From NCBI GenBank assembly GCA_030490835.1, contig CM059972.1, forward strand, positions 7,160,264-7,224,263: a stretch of 64,000 nucleotides of DNA, in the 5' to 3' direction. A program made the position numbers and the translations under genes. Under the pieces are notes generated by a model, which saw nothing but the letters and a program-made list of their open reading frames with translations, ran no database searches and had not been told where the DNA came from. The number at the start of each line of letters is the position of its first letter. The stretch's first letter is position 1. The DNA is from Annona cherimola (lineage: Eukaryota > Streptophyta > Magnoliopsida > Magnoliales > Annonaceae). Of the stretch, positions 39,801 through 54,137 are shown in pieces.

Positions 39801-39884
39801 CCCTCTCTGCTCGTGTTCGTGTGGTTGGGAAATGGGAGGAGAGAGTGAGAAGTGGTAGCCGCTGTCGTCGGCTTTATCCAACAC

Positions 39885-39894
39885 CACACGTGTG
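39885..39894. promoter_or_regulatory. Palindromic G-box/ABRE upstream of NCA1
   Basis: CACACGTGTG, a perfect 10-bp palindrome with the CACGTG core bound by plant bZIP and bHLH factors. It lies about 200 bp upstream of the NCA1 leader donor and so near its promoter. Abscisic-acid or light control is inference from the motif. Confidence 0.55.
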
Positions 39895-40190
39895 AGAGAT
39901 CTGCTCGGTCCATCAAATGCGAACAGGCTTGCATATGATTTTGAGAGTCGAATTAACGTTCTTACTTGCAATCTAGGTACCATTTGGACCAGAAATGAAA
40001 GTATCGAATTTTTTTTTTTTTTATATGAAAATGAAAGTATCGATTTATCGAGTCCTTTGATCTGCAAATCTACATTTTATAATGGTTCTAATTCATACAG
40101 TTTACTCATGGTCATAGGACCATCCATACCAGTCAAAAACACCAGAGTGCATATATTTTTTAGTTTTTTATATGCTTATAGGCCCCCATT

Positions 40191-40350
40191 TAGATAAGTT
40201 TATACAAAATTTTTCCGCTTATCCATATCTATCTTTTTATTTTTTCAAAACAAAAAAACTTTCATGACCAATATAATTTTTTTATTTTGAAATAAAAAAG
40301 ATTATTTTGAGTAGATAAATTTTTTTTAAAAATTTGTATATACTTATCTA
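40191..40350. mobile_element. Small foldback element
   Basis: TAGATAAGTTTATACAAA on the left faces TTTGTATATACTTATCTA on the right, inverted with one mismatch in 18. The interior is AT-rich and partly complementary. No target duplication was settled. Confidence 0.6.
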
Positions 40351-41469
40351 TAGGCTTACAGTATATATATATATTTAAAAAATATTGACAGGGATGAACA
40401 CTTTCGGCTAACCGCATGGGATCACATGCCCCTTATAATTTTATTAAAAAATAACGAACGATGCTTATTATTCTTTTACCAAAATTTGTTTTGAGCCTGT
40501 TAACTTCGAATAGGGCACATTTAAATTTGACGCCGAGTTAGACAATATCGATTTTTTGAAGCGTGACAAAGGCTCAAAGCGCGATAAAGCCCATGAATGG
40601 TTTAACAGAACTTAATAGGTTTCGACAAGATTTTTAATGGGATTTAAACATAATCTTTATTAGAAGTTGTTAAAATTATTGAACTCTAATGAAGTTATTC
40701 AACTCGATCTCAAAAATTTAATATAATTTGGGCAATTTGCATTTTACCCCAATCTGTAAGAATTTTTGCAATTTTTACATCATTACTTTAAAATTTGCAG
40801 GAAAAAAATTCCCACTTCTTTGTTTGCATGAACACTCCTACAATTAGCGGCGGTCAAATTTCAAACCAATCCAATCTTAGACTTCGATATTAGATCATGC
40901 TTAATGGAGTCAGCCCATTCTTAGGAATAGTTTTGACAAGGAGTTAAGAATAGTTTTCACTTTTTACTTTTATCGCAACATGCAATCCATATGGACCAGC
41001 ATTTCTTTTCAATTTCTTAGCAATTCCTTCCCATTCCTTGTTACTCTCGATGAATTTTTTTACCACATTCACATCCCTTGATGATTTATCCCAGTACATG
41101 AATTTGATTAACTAAAGTTGAATGAATTTACAAATTATATAAGTATTTATTTTCTAATAAACTACATGTTAAAAGGCTCAACTCCTTGAATTAAATGCTT
41201 GAAAGCTGTTTAACTAGCAAGAACCATACGCATCATCCAACTCTGAAGTTTGTTTTCCAACAGCAAGTGACCAGGACCTACTGCCACAGATTCCAATTTG
41301 AAGAATACCTTGATTCTTGCCAAAAGACTAACTTGGGAATTCAGAGCTTGAAAGAAATTACTTGCATATGATGAATCAAGCCTTCTAATTTTCCTTGTCA
41401 AAAAGGCATTCTAACACTCAGTTCTTGAAACTGCAAACCACGCATTCATGATTCATTCCAGCGATAGAG

Positions 41470-41701
41470 AAGCATTTATTCTCAGGATTTGTCGCATTCG
41501 AACGGATAGGCAGGAGGCATTCAAAGCAGGTAGTTCAACTGCATGGAGATGATGATATAATTTGGAGAGGAGTTGAAGGAGAGGTCGAAGCATTCCAATT
41601 GTAAAATAGCATTTACTTGAGGGTTGGTTGCATTCAAAGCATGCTGCTGAAAAATAGGCATTCAAAGCTGGCCGCTCAACTGCATGGAAGATTGATAGAG
41701 G
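41470..41701. repeat. Diverged direct duplication in the ALDH3F1 promoter/leader
   Basis: GCATTCAAAGCAGGTAGTTC followed by AACTGCATGGA (41517 onward) recurs as GCATTCAAAGCTGGCCGCTC followed by AACTGCATGGA (41659 onward), period about 142. Upstream parts (AGCATTTA, then GCATTC) are also shared. Confidence 0.7.
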
Positions 41702-41783
41702 GAGAGAGGGCTCATAAAATAGCTTGATCAACCCAAAACAGAGTGTAAAGAAGAGCAAAGAAACGAAAAAGGAAAGAGTGAAG

Positions 41784-44962
<3,179 letters not shown>

Positions 44963-45733
44963 AGGCACCCAATTCCAACTAGGTGTTTCCCAAACGTGTA
45001 GATACATCCTTTACTATGAGTTAGGCTCTCTCTATTTTCTTTATGGTCCAGAAGACATTTGCAGTATAATTTCCTGCTTATTCTGTTAATGTATTCATAC
45101 ATTTGAATAATATACTAGAATTCTTGTAGTTCGCATGCAGGAATAATCGGGGCTGGATTGCAGCATAGTTTGGATCACTCAGTACGATTGCAGCTTTAGG
45201 ACTGTATGAGCTTATACACAAGCATAGATTGCTGCTTGTGCAAATAACATTCCCCATGTCTTTTCTATTTAAGACGTATGAACCATAATTTTCTTTGTTG
45301 TGCATTTATTGATGGTAGCTGTGGACAGTGGAGGGACTCACCCATTGTACATGTGACACTAATGCACACAAATGTAAATTGATGATGGTTGTTGTAACTG
45401 TCTTTTTTCCTTATTTGGGCCATTCATTGAATGAGCTTACATTCACGTATTCATTTCTGTTCCCACCACATGAAATAGAAAACTAGTATATCTAGAGGGG
45501 GAAAGGACACTTCCATTTATGCAATCATCCGTTTCTGAAAGGTAAGGAAATGTAATGCGAAGCAGCAGACCACCTCCTTCCCTGTCCCTTGGATTGAATT
45601 TGGCTACCTGTACATGCATCATCCTTCCCGTCCACAAACACTAATTCTCTTTCAAGGTTCACGACATTGGCAAAGACTATACATTTCAGACTTAAAATTT
45701 TTGGAACATTGGGAAACCATTTTAAATTTAAAA
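44963..45733. other. ALDH3F1 3' flank
   Basis: 3' untranslated region and intergenic DNA of mixed composition. No gene or repeat was recognised. Confidence 0.5.
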
Positions 45734-46086
45734 GGGTGATTTGCAAATACACCCACTCGTTTGACATAATTGCAAATATACCTATGTAATTTCAGAAACT
45801 GCAAATTACCTCACATAGTTTTACCATAATTGCAAATATACCCATGCTATTACAGTGCCGTTACTGCACTGTCACGGCATGTGTATATTTGCAACTTCAA
45901 AAATTAAATGAGTATATTTAGTTTTTGCAAATATACCCATATAGTTTTCATACTTTTACAAATGTACCTAGACCGTAACAATGTAGTAATGATGCCATCA
46001 TAGTGTGAATGTATTTGTAGTTATGGTCAAACTATATAGGGTAATTTACAATTTTTAAAATTATATGGGTATTTTACAAATTACCC
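45734..46086. mobile_element. MITE family C, copy 1
   Basis: TIRs GGGTGATTTGCAAATACACC and, from the other end, GGGTAATTTGTAAAATACCC. Flanks AATTTAAAA and AATTTTAAA match at 8 of 9, suggesting a decayed 9-bp target duplication as in Mutator-like elements. It is 353 bp, non-coding, and built of several TTTGCAAATATACC-like sub-repeats. Confidence 0.75.
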
Positions 46087-46593
46087 AATTTTAAATGACA
46101 GGAAGCATTGGCAAACTGTACCGTAATTAACTACTCAGCTAATATTAGTATGTGTATTAACTCTCTCAAATACAGTAATGATTTAATGCTCCTAAGAGCA
46201 TATAAGTGCTCCCTTGAAATTATTGGATTTTTGAAAAATGTTTTAATAGGACATATATCATCGTTCATATTCTGTAATATCCATTGGAATCTTCCTCCAC
46301 GGTGCTCAAAGTCATGTCACGCTGGCACCTGCAACGACCTTCACGTCACGCTGGCTGCTCTGGGATCAAATTTCAAAGAGAGCTTTGTCTCCCATGTAAA
46401 TCCTCTGCTACTATAAGTTGATTGTAGGAAAATAGTAACGATACTTGGGTTTGATTTGTAAGCTAATTCACTTATCTTCTTTAACATTGTTTATTTGGTG
46501 CCAGAAATTATTTCAATCGAAGTCTTAAATGGATGAGTTTTTCACTTCTCAAAAATATAATCATATGCAAATTTAAATCCTTAGTTCCCTTTA
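46087..46593. other. Intergenic, no gene seen
   Basis: Mixed composition. A 102-codon plus-strand frame (46108-46416) shows no domain and no splice context. It is probably chance. Confidence 0.45.
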
Positions 46594-46852
46594 TAGATGC
46601 ATTAAAATATAATAATAATAATAATAATTAATAAAGGGTTCCATTTAATTTAGGTACTAAAGTTTTATGTATAAGCCATGGATGAAGCCGATTTTGACAA
46701 TTGAATCAAAATTCAACCATTCAGATTACTTAACGTCATTTCTTTATCCATGATATCAAAAATCATCTCTTTCGGTATCTTAAACAGATTATATTGCTTA
46801 AAAATATATTCATATATAAATTATAAAGATGTTTAAATTCATCTATAATCTC
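46594..46852 (+). repeat. Direct repeat, left copy
   Basis: Matches 50571-50788 in the same orientation, starting TAGATGCATTAAAATATAAT and including TATTGCTTAAAAATATATTC. The copies are roughly four-fifths identical by eye, with an extra insertion here. The AAT microsatellite at about 46609-46629 is shared. Confidence 0.75.
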
Positions 46853-46884
46853 TACGTTTTTTTATTTTATTTTATTTTTTACTT

Positions 46885-47356
46885 GTCTCTCTTCAATCTT
46901 CACGTTATGCTAATTAATTTCCTTTTTTTCTGTTGTAGAGCGGGACTTTAGTAAGATCACTGAACCTCGGCTTGAGTTGTCTAGATCAATGGATGGCACG
47001 TAAGAAAGTTAGTCGTCTCTTAAAATCTTATTTGAAATCTCTATTGGAATTATTTACAAAAATTTTACAATGATACATGAAATAAAGATTCGGAACTTGT
47101 TTCAAATGCAGTAGGGTGCATTGAAATTTCAATACATCCTCCTAGAAAATCCCATTTTTAAATATTTTTTTGAAACTCTTTTCATACAAATGTGCCACTG
47201 GTTTTCGGGATTTGTTAACGAGAACATATGCCTTTGAGGAAATTGATAGAAAATTCACCATGGGATTCTTTTTTGCACGTTTAGTGGGGATGGAGAGAGA
47301 AGAGGGAGTGATTGATCATTGATGATTTGCTTGGCAGGTTCATGTGGCACTGGTTG
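46885..47356 (+). pseudogene. ALDH3F1 fragment (intron 1 end, exon 2, intron 2, start of exon 3)
   Basis: Copies about 41995-42352 of ALDH3F1. The exon 2 copy at about 46940-47008 keeps its acceptor context and an open 23-codon frame with substitutions, but its donor has changed from GAAG|GTTAG to GAAAGTTAG. Intron 2 carries extra sequence (about 47085-47200). Exon 3 stops after about 20 nt at GCACTGGTTG, where the copia element begins. It has no promoter or start codon and cannot make the enzyme. Confidence 0.85.
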
Positions 47357-47599
47357 TGTTAGGTGTTCTCCCACATGAGGAGATTTTCATGTGGTCCAAG
47401 TGAGGACCACACATAAGCCCTTTTGGTTTTATCTAGCAAAATAGACTGAGGGGTTTCTCTCTAAGGAAGAAAAACCAACCGGTGAAAACTTGTTATCTCG
47501 GATTTGGTGAGATCCATCCTCCATCCTCTGCTATTTTTTTTGTCGAAATTCAAGATAATTGAGATGTGCTAAATAGAAAAGTAGTTGGGCATATTCGGC

Positions 47600-48394
47600 A
47601 ATGGGTTGATCAGAGTGTTTTTCACCATGTTACTAAGGAAATTGATACATTCAAATTGTGGAAAAAATTAAAAAACATGTATGAACGCAAATCGGTCATA
47701 AATAAGACTTTTTTAATTAAAGACTTGTTAATATGAAGTACAAAGATGGATGGAAAGTAGTTGAACATTTGATTAATTTCCAAGAAGCTTTAAATGACTT
47801 TTCCAACATGAAAATTACATTTGTTGATGAAGTGCAAACATTACTTTTGTTGAGTTCTCTACTAGATAGTTGGGAAACTTTAGTTATTTCACTTAGTAAC
47901 TCTACTCCTAATGGTGTTGTTTCAATAAATGTGGTGAAAGATAGTATGTTTAATGAAGAGGCAAGACGGAGAAAGCAATGTGCATCCGCAAATTCCGAAG
48001 CACTAGTTACAGAAAATAGGGGAAGAAATCAGCATAGATATTCTCGCAATAATAATAATCATGATGAGTCTAAATGGAATCGTGATAAATCAAGAGGGAG
48101 ATCAATGCAACAAGTGTCCAATGCCATCATTGTGGTAAGCTCAGACATGTAATTAGAGAATGCAAAAAGTTGAAAAGAGAGGAAGAATATAAGAAGAAAA
48201 GCGAAGAAAAAAAAGAAGATACAGAAAAAGCAACAGTTGTATTCGAAGATGACGTCGTCATAGCCTATGAGGTTGATTACTTCACCAATGATGTGCCTGC
48301 ATGGGTAATAGATTCTACAGCTTCTTTGCATGTTATACCATGTAAAGAGTTCTTCTCATCTTACGCTAGTGGAGATTTTGGCTATGAAGGATGA
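47600..48394 (+). pseudogene. copia gag and protease remnant
   Basis: A gag-like frame runs 47733-48152. The zinc knuckle (C-x2-C-x4-H-x4-C at 48122-48163) is in another frame that continues to 48394, so a frameshift separates them. The protease motif reads DSTAS instead of the usual DSGAS, keeping the Asp but losing the Gly. Confidence 0.8.
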
Positions 48395-48674
48395 AAAATG
48401 ATGGCAGATGCTAGATACAAGGTATCAGTGATGTTTGGCTAGAGACAGACATGGGATGCAAATTGGTGTTGAAAGGTGTCAAGCATGTTCCAGAACTTCG
48501 TTTTAATTTAATCTCTGCAGGACAATGAGACAATGATGGATACTATCATCATTTTGGTGGTAGTAAATGAAAACTGACGAAAGACTCCCTTATCTTAGCT
48601 AAGGGAAAGAAGATGGACACTCTCTATAGAACTAACACGAAGATTGCTAAGGGAGAAGTGAATGTTGCGGAGTA

Positions 48675-49422
48675 CGAATCCTCCTCAGAGTTGTGGCATA
48701 AGCGACTTGGTCACATGAGCAAGAAAGGTTTGAACATTTTTACTAAAAAGCAACTTTTGCTTATATAGTTGCATTTCAAATCCCCTCAACATAGAAGAAA
48801 TTATTTACTTGATTTAGTGTATACTGATGTGTGTTCTATGGGTGCTAAAACTCTTGATGGTGTTATATATTTTGTTACTTTCATCGATGATTATTCTAGG
48901 AAAGTTTGGGCCTACCTGATGAAAGCTAAAGATGAAGTTTTTAGCATCTTCAAGCACTTCCATGCTAGTGTTGAAAGAGAAACAGGAAAGAAATTAAAAT
49001 GTGTTTGTGCTAACAATGGTGATGAATATAGATGACCATTTGAAAGGTACTGCAACGAACGTGATATCGGACTTGAGAAGACAGTTCCCAAGATGCCTCA
49101 ACAGAATGCTGTAGTGGAGAGAATGAATAGAAGTATTCGTGAAAGGGTCAGGTGTATGTTCTCTGATGCAAAATTACCAAAGTCTTTCTGGGATGAGGTA
49201 ATGAGGATTGCAATTGATTTGATTAACCTATCTCCTTTAGCTCTTTTGGATGGCGAGATTCCAGAAAAGGTATGGAGAGGAAAGGATATTTCTTATAAGC
49301 ACTTATGGGTCTTTGGTTGCTGGGCATTTGTTCACATTCCCAAGGATAAAAGATCCAAGCTGGATAGTAAAACAAAGCAGTTTATCTTCCTTGATTATGT
49401 GCATGAAGAATTTGATAATTGA
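48675..49422 (+). pseudogene. copia integrase remnant
   Basis: The pre-integrase motif ELWHKRLGHMS (about 48690) is followed by an integrase core with the first Asp (VYTDV) and the Glu (VVERMN). The second catalytic Asp is replaced by Asn (motif NNGDEY). Stops occur after LLLI at about 48767 and at 49033-49035 in the same frame. Confidence 0.8.
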
Positions 49423-50005
49423 TTATGGGATTTGTTAACGAGCAGATTATCAGAAGCAGAGATGTAATCTTCTTTGAAGATCAAACGATTAAAGACTTTG
49501 AGAAGACTGAAAAGCCAAAGTCTTCAGCAGAAGGCCATGTTGATTTGAGTCTATGTACTCCGTCCATCGCGCATACAGGAAATGAGGGAGATATACCAAA
49601 TGCCAAACTAGAGCAACTAGTTGAGCAAGATGCTCTACAACCGCCGGTTGAGCCTCCATTAAGAAGGTCTACAAGACAACGTCAACCATCAGAAAAGTAT
49701 CTTGCTCATGAATATGCGATGCTTAGTAATGAAAGTGAACCTTAAAGTTATTAAGAAGCAGTGTCTCATGAACATGATGAAGAATGGATGGACGCCATGC
49801 AAGAAGAGATAAATTCCTTGCATGAAAACCATACATATGAGCTAGTAAAGTTACCAGCAGGCAAGAGAGTACTTAAGAACAAATGAGTTTTCAGATAGAA
49901 AGCAGATGAAAATAGCTCACGGCCAAGATACAATGCAAGATTGGATGTGAAGGGATTTGGTCAAACAAAAGGTGTTGACTTTCATGAAATCTTCTCACCT
50001 ATGAT
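49423..50005 (+). pseudogene. copia integrase tail and reverse transcriptase start, broken
   Basis: A frame at 49419-49745 carries the low-complexity linker between integrase and reverse transcriptase (IIRSRDVIFFE, then LRRSTRQRQPSEKY). Then come the opening of the reverse transcriptase (EEINSLHENHTYELV) and FHEIFSPM. Two in-frame stops lie at about 49884-49900. The catalytic YVDD part is absent. Confidence 0.75.
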
Positions 50006-51074
50006 ATATCTAATTTCAGATAATAAATATCACAATGTGGATAACAATTATTTGTTAAAATGAAAAATAAAATTTTTATTTTACTGCGTTAGATGTTGAT
50101 AAACAAAATTTTTAAAAAATCACGAATGTACAAGTTCTGTGAAAGTGAATAAATTAGCATATGCCCAACATTTTTAAAATATAAACAATACTATATATAA
50201 TTTTGAATTCATCTTTAATGAAAATATTTAAAATAATAAAAAATAACAAAAATTATTGCATTAATTATTGAATATTATTAAAAATAAATAACTTAAAATA
50301 AATATTTTCAATGATTAACATGTCAATTGAAAATATATCTTAAGTGTATATATGTGATTGCAATTGCATTAAAGAATATATTCAAAAATATATGAAATAA
50401 CATTAGGTTACATTTGTTAATGGATTTGGGTTTTTCGAGTTGGATTCACATGTAACTCAACCTTATTTCACCTTAGGTTCAAGTTAAATTGAGACTTTCT
50501 AGTTGAGTTTTGGATAAGTTGGGGTTAAACCTAGGTTGCACTCCTACCTTAGATCATTTGTAGATGCATTAAAATATAATAATAATAATAATTAAAATTG
50601 GTTCAACTTAACTTAGGTTACACTAAAGTTTTATGTTGAATCAAAATTCAACCATTTAGATTATTAAACATCATTTCTTTTCTTGTGATATCAAAAATAT
50701 TCTCCTTTGGTGTCTTGAACAGGTTATATTGCTTAAAAATATATTCATATATAAATTATAAAAATTCTTAAATTCATTTATAAATATATTATGTTATAAT
50801 AATATACTTTATAAATAATATTTTATAGAATCATTTATCTACATAAAAATAATATTTTAAACAGTTTAGATGATAAAAATACAAGGTTAGAATTAATATA
50901 TAAATGAAACCATTTATTACATTGATTTTACAGAAGAAGGCCATAGCACCATGCTTATAATTAGTTGTTATGAAATTTGGTCTCCAATCAAATAATCACT
51001 GGGTGGGTTGTTAATATTGTTTTGATTATAAATAATACTAAATATTAACTTTCAATATATGACAAAAACCTTAA
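50006..51074. other. Intergenic, AT-rich repeat debris
   Basis: Contains the right direct repeat (50571-50788) and, at about 50530-50545, AGGTTGCACTCC, similar to the right end of the TIR element at 51677-52531. No gene. Confidence 0.5.
50571..50788 (+). repeat. Direct repeat, right copy
   Basis: Partner of 46594-46852, offset about 3977 bp at the start. The ALDH3F1 fragment and copia element lie between them. Confidence 0.75.
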
Positions 51075-51365
51075 GGGTGTGTTTGGTTGGAGGTAAAATT
51101 TTTGATGAAAAGTTTTAGAGGTAGAAGTTGTCAAATTGATAGAAAATGATGTGATATAATAGGGATAATGATGAGGAATAAAGAGAATAAAGTTAAAATA
51201 GATAGGTTAGTTGTATGGGTAGTTGTGTAGAAATGATTGAAAAGTAGGGTAGTTTGTATAGAAAAATGTGAAAAAATAATTAAAAAATAAAATAGTTATA
51301 AAGAGTGAAAAGTTTTGTGTTGAAAAGTTTTAATTGACAAGTTTTGGCCCCAAACAAACATACCC
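51075..51365 (+). mobile_element. MITE family A, reference copy
   Basis: Best preserved copy. The left end GGGTGTGTTTGGTTGG faces an inverted right end reading GGGTATGTTTGTTTGG (14 of 16). TAA lies on both sides (51072-51074 and 51366-51368). At 291 bp it is non-coding. A TAA duplication plus short GGG-ended TIRs fits the Tourist/PIF-Harbinger group. Confidence 0.85.
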
Positions 51366-51676
51366 TAAATATAAAAAATATTATTTTTAAAATATTTTCA
51401 CACTAAATAGATTTTTTACTAAATATATTAATTTTGTGTCTTTTAGGTTTTACAAAATTAAATTTTTTTCATCTCAAACACTAGAAGTTGACAAATTTGC
51501 TTTTTAAGCCTCAAATATTTTTACATTTCAAACATTGAGTGTTTGATTTTGTTTGCATTTTAAAACCCTCAGTTGTAGTGTTTCTTTAAATGTAACAAGA
51601 ATCAAACTTTCAAGTCTAAAATATAAATATAAAAACCTTGGAAATTAAAATGGTAAAATTGTAAAATTGTAAGATA
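51366..51676. other. Intergenic, AT-rich
   Basis: No gene or clear element seen. Confidence 0.45.
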
Positions 51677-52531
51677 GGGGTGCAACTTGATACCGGATTG
51701 GTCCGAACTGCAGACCTGACCTAATTTTAAAACTAAATTTGAGTTTTATTTTTAAATTTTTTTTTTCAAATTAGGCTCGTTTTTAACCCAACCCGGGAGA
51801 ACTCAAAACCAATACTATGTCTACATTAACTCAGTACCAAAATCTAACTCAGTCTGAACTCGACATTTTTCATTATTTATTAAAATAATTATATTTATTT
51901 ATGCATTATGTATTTTAGCTATAATTATAATAAAAATTCTTCAATGTAATTATAACCTAATTAAACTGTAAAATGTTTATTTCAAAACCTAAATGTCATC
52001 TACATTTTTCTATAAAAGTTGAATCTATTATATCTATATTAACTTTATTTGTAAATAATTACAAATATACAAACATTTTAAAATTATTGCATACATTCCA
52101 ATTAATTATAAGATATATAAGTCTCACTATTATTAAACCTTATATAGTAATCTTATATAATCTCATTTATTTTTCTTAATTTGATTGTTAATGGATAAAT
52201 TTCTTACATTTGTTGTACTTAGAATTATCTTTTAATTAGAAGACTAAGTTTCATTAAAAACAAAGATATCATAGGTAATATAAATATATTCACTCATAAA
52301 TTATTCATATATGAATGTAATAATATTCAAAAAATTTGTTATCCCTATCACTCATTTCAACTTCTATTGATTTGATAGTAACCCAAATTTCAACTCAAAA
52401 CTAAAGCTAAAACCAATGTCAACCTAGTCCGAACATGGATTATAATATTAGAGCTAGGGTCTGAGTTCATCTAAACTTGGTAAGCTTCGGATTTAGGTTC
52501 ACCCAGTACAACCAAACCCAAGTTACACCCC
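51677..52531. mobile_element. Candidate TIR element of 855 bp
   Basis: GGGGTGCAACTTG on the left faces CAAGTTACACCCC on the right (12 of 13 inverted). The parts near each end are rich in AACCCAA/CTCAAA-type motifs and the middle is AT-rich. No target duplication could be settled. Similar right ends occur alone near 7965 and 50535. Confidence 0.5.
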
Positions 52532-53812
52532 AAAAAGATATAATAATCTAATATTATAATTAATTTAAAGGAAATTATTCACGAATATTTGCATTTTCAT
52601 TAAACTAAGGGATATTCTTTTATTATCACCGAAGACTATGCAGGTATCAAGAGAAGCAAAACCATTATTTTTATATGTAGTATTTTTTCCATGTGGTAGG
52701 TTATCTAGTATTTCTGAAAATAAACAGATATATGTAGAATTTTGACCATATTTGAAAATAAAACAAATTAAATATAAATATAATTTTTATTTTAATGCAG
52801 AAATTAATTGGAAATATAAATATTAAAAAAGGAATGTAAATATATCTAATAAAAACGAAATATCCATTTTCATCAAAATAAATGAAGATTAATATTTTTA
52901 ATTTTTTATATAAATTTTGTTTAAAAAGGTAAGAAAGAGAGAAAGAAAGAAGACTCCAAAAGCAAGGTGTTTGGCGGGGGCACTTCACTGCTCAATGCAC
53001 CACCCTTAGTTGGACTAATTTATTCCTTGCTTTTAATGCTCTTTGCAATATTTTAATCTTTTTACAATCCATACAGTTGCGCATCTAATAAGCTTCTATC
53101 CACTAAACTTACCTAATTAAATAAATAATGTTTTGAGAAAAATGTCGAATTATTATGAATCCTTCACACTCTTATGAAAAAAGTTTCAAAAAAAAATGTT
53201 AAATGCACCCAAATGCACCCGAGTACAACAAATCATATCCCTATAAAATATAACATCATTGAACATAAATTGTATGCGTTCATCACATCCTCTGGCTTTG
53301 TCTCTCTCTCTCTAACTTCACATCCTCTTGCTCTAATATCATAAGCATTATAGATATTGGTTACAATTCTATGAAAGAGTAATTGAAATGATATTTCTAT
53401 CATGATAAAATAAAGTATGCCTGAGAATTTATTCTGATTGAGACCATCGAAGAATAGAGTACAAGGGCACAAGTGGGAGAAACTGAAACCGTTCATTCAG
53501 TTCATGCAGTCAACAACTTCTTAAATTAATGAGGTAGGAGAAAGACACCGGAATATGCATGCATATGCTGGCCATGATGTTGAAACTATGAAGAAGACGT
53601 TTTTTTTTTCTTTTGAGAATGTCTTATCTATCACGATACACGTTGAGAGTGGAAACCAATAATAAAAATATATATAGGTGAAATAATAAACATATGCCTT
53701 GCACACATTACAAGCAAATTTACTTCTGGCAACCAAAAAGTTTTTTTAGCAGTAAAATGTAAATCCATCTTATGATACATTTATACAAAAAAATTCTTAT
53801 TTATAATGATAC
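52532..53812. other. Intergenic, no gene seen
   Basis: AT-rich with a less AT-rich stretch at about 52960-53040. Short frames on the minus strand are low-complexity Phe/Ile/Lys and are not believable. Confidence 0.5.
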
Positions 53813-54137
53813 GGGTTATTTGCAAAGCTAACCTTTGCCTGTTTAAAATTTTAACCTCATAGTTTTGATATTTGCAAATATAACCATTTAATTTTTGATA
53901 TTATACAAACATAACCGGTAAGCTTAATTAGATTTCAAGAATGGCAATCAAATGAACAACAAATATATAATTTTGACATACATTAAAACTGGTTGGTATG
54001 ATGTATTTTATATATAGAATGCATACTTATAGATAATTTTTGCACAACATCAAAAGTCAGATGGTTATATCAATATTGAAACTAGAGGTTAAAATCACGA
54101 ACAAACAAACTCACAAAGTTATTTTTACAAATAACTC
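53813..54137. mobile_element. MITE family C, copy 2
   Basis: The left end GGGTTATTTGCAAA faces an inverted right end reading GAGTTATTTGTAAA. Flanks TAATGATAC (53804-53812) and TAATAATAC (54138-54146) match at 8 of 9, a likely 9-bp duplication. Length 325 bp. Confidence 0.8.

Larger units (their letters stand above)
39895..41783. other. Divergent intergenic region between NCA1 and ALDH3F1
   Basis: Promoters of both genes must lie here. It contains a foldback element (40191-40350), a TA-rich middle and a diverged direct duplication just upstream of ALDH3F1 (41470-41701). A GA-rich leader precedes the ALDH3F1 start. No further gene is seen. Confidence 0.55.
47357..50005 (+). mobile_element. Truncated Ty1/copia retrotransposon
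   Basis: The domain order gag, protease, integrase, start of reverse transcriptase is that of copia elements. The left junction TGTTAGGTGTTCTCCC begins with TG as LTRs do, but no primer-binding site, no second LTR, no complete reverse transcriptase and no RNase H were found. Homology to the reverse transcriptase N-terminus ends at about 50005. Frameshifts and stops show it is dead. Confidence 0.85.

Noticed and set aside
47211..49440. GGGATTTGTTAACGAG shared between the ALDH fragment (about 47211) and the copia element (about 49428)
   Set aside because: A single 16-bp match is expected about once by chance in a 64-kb window and the flanks differ, so no recombination claim is made.
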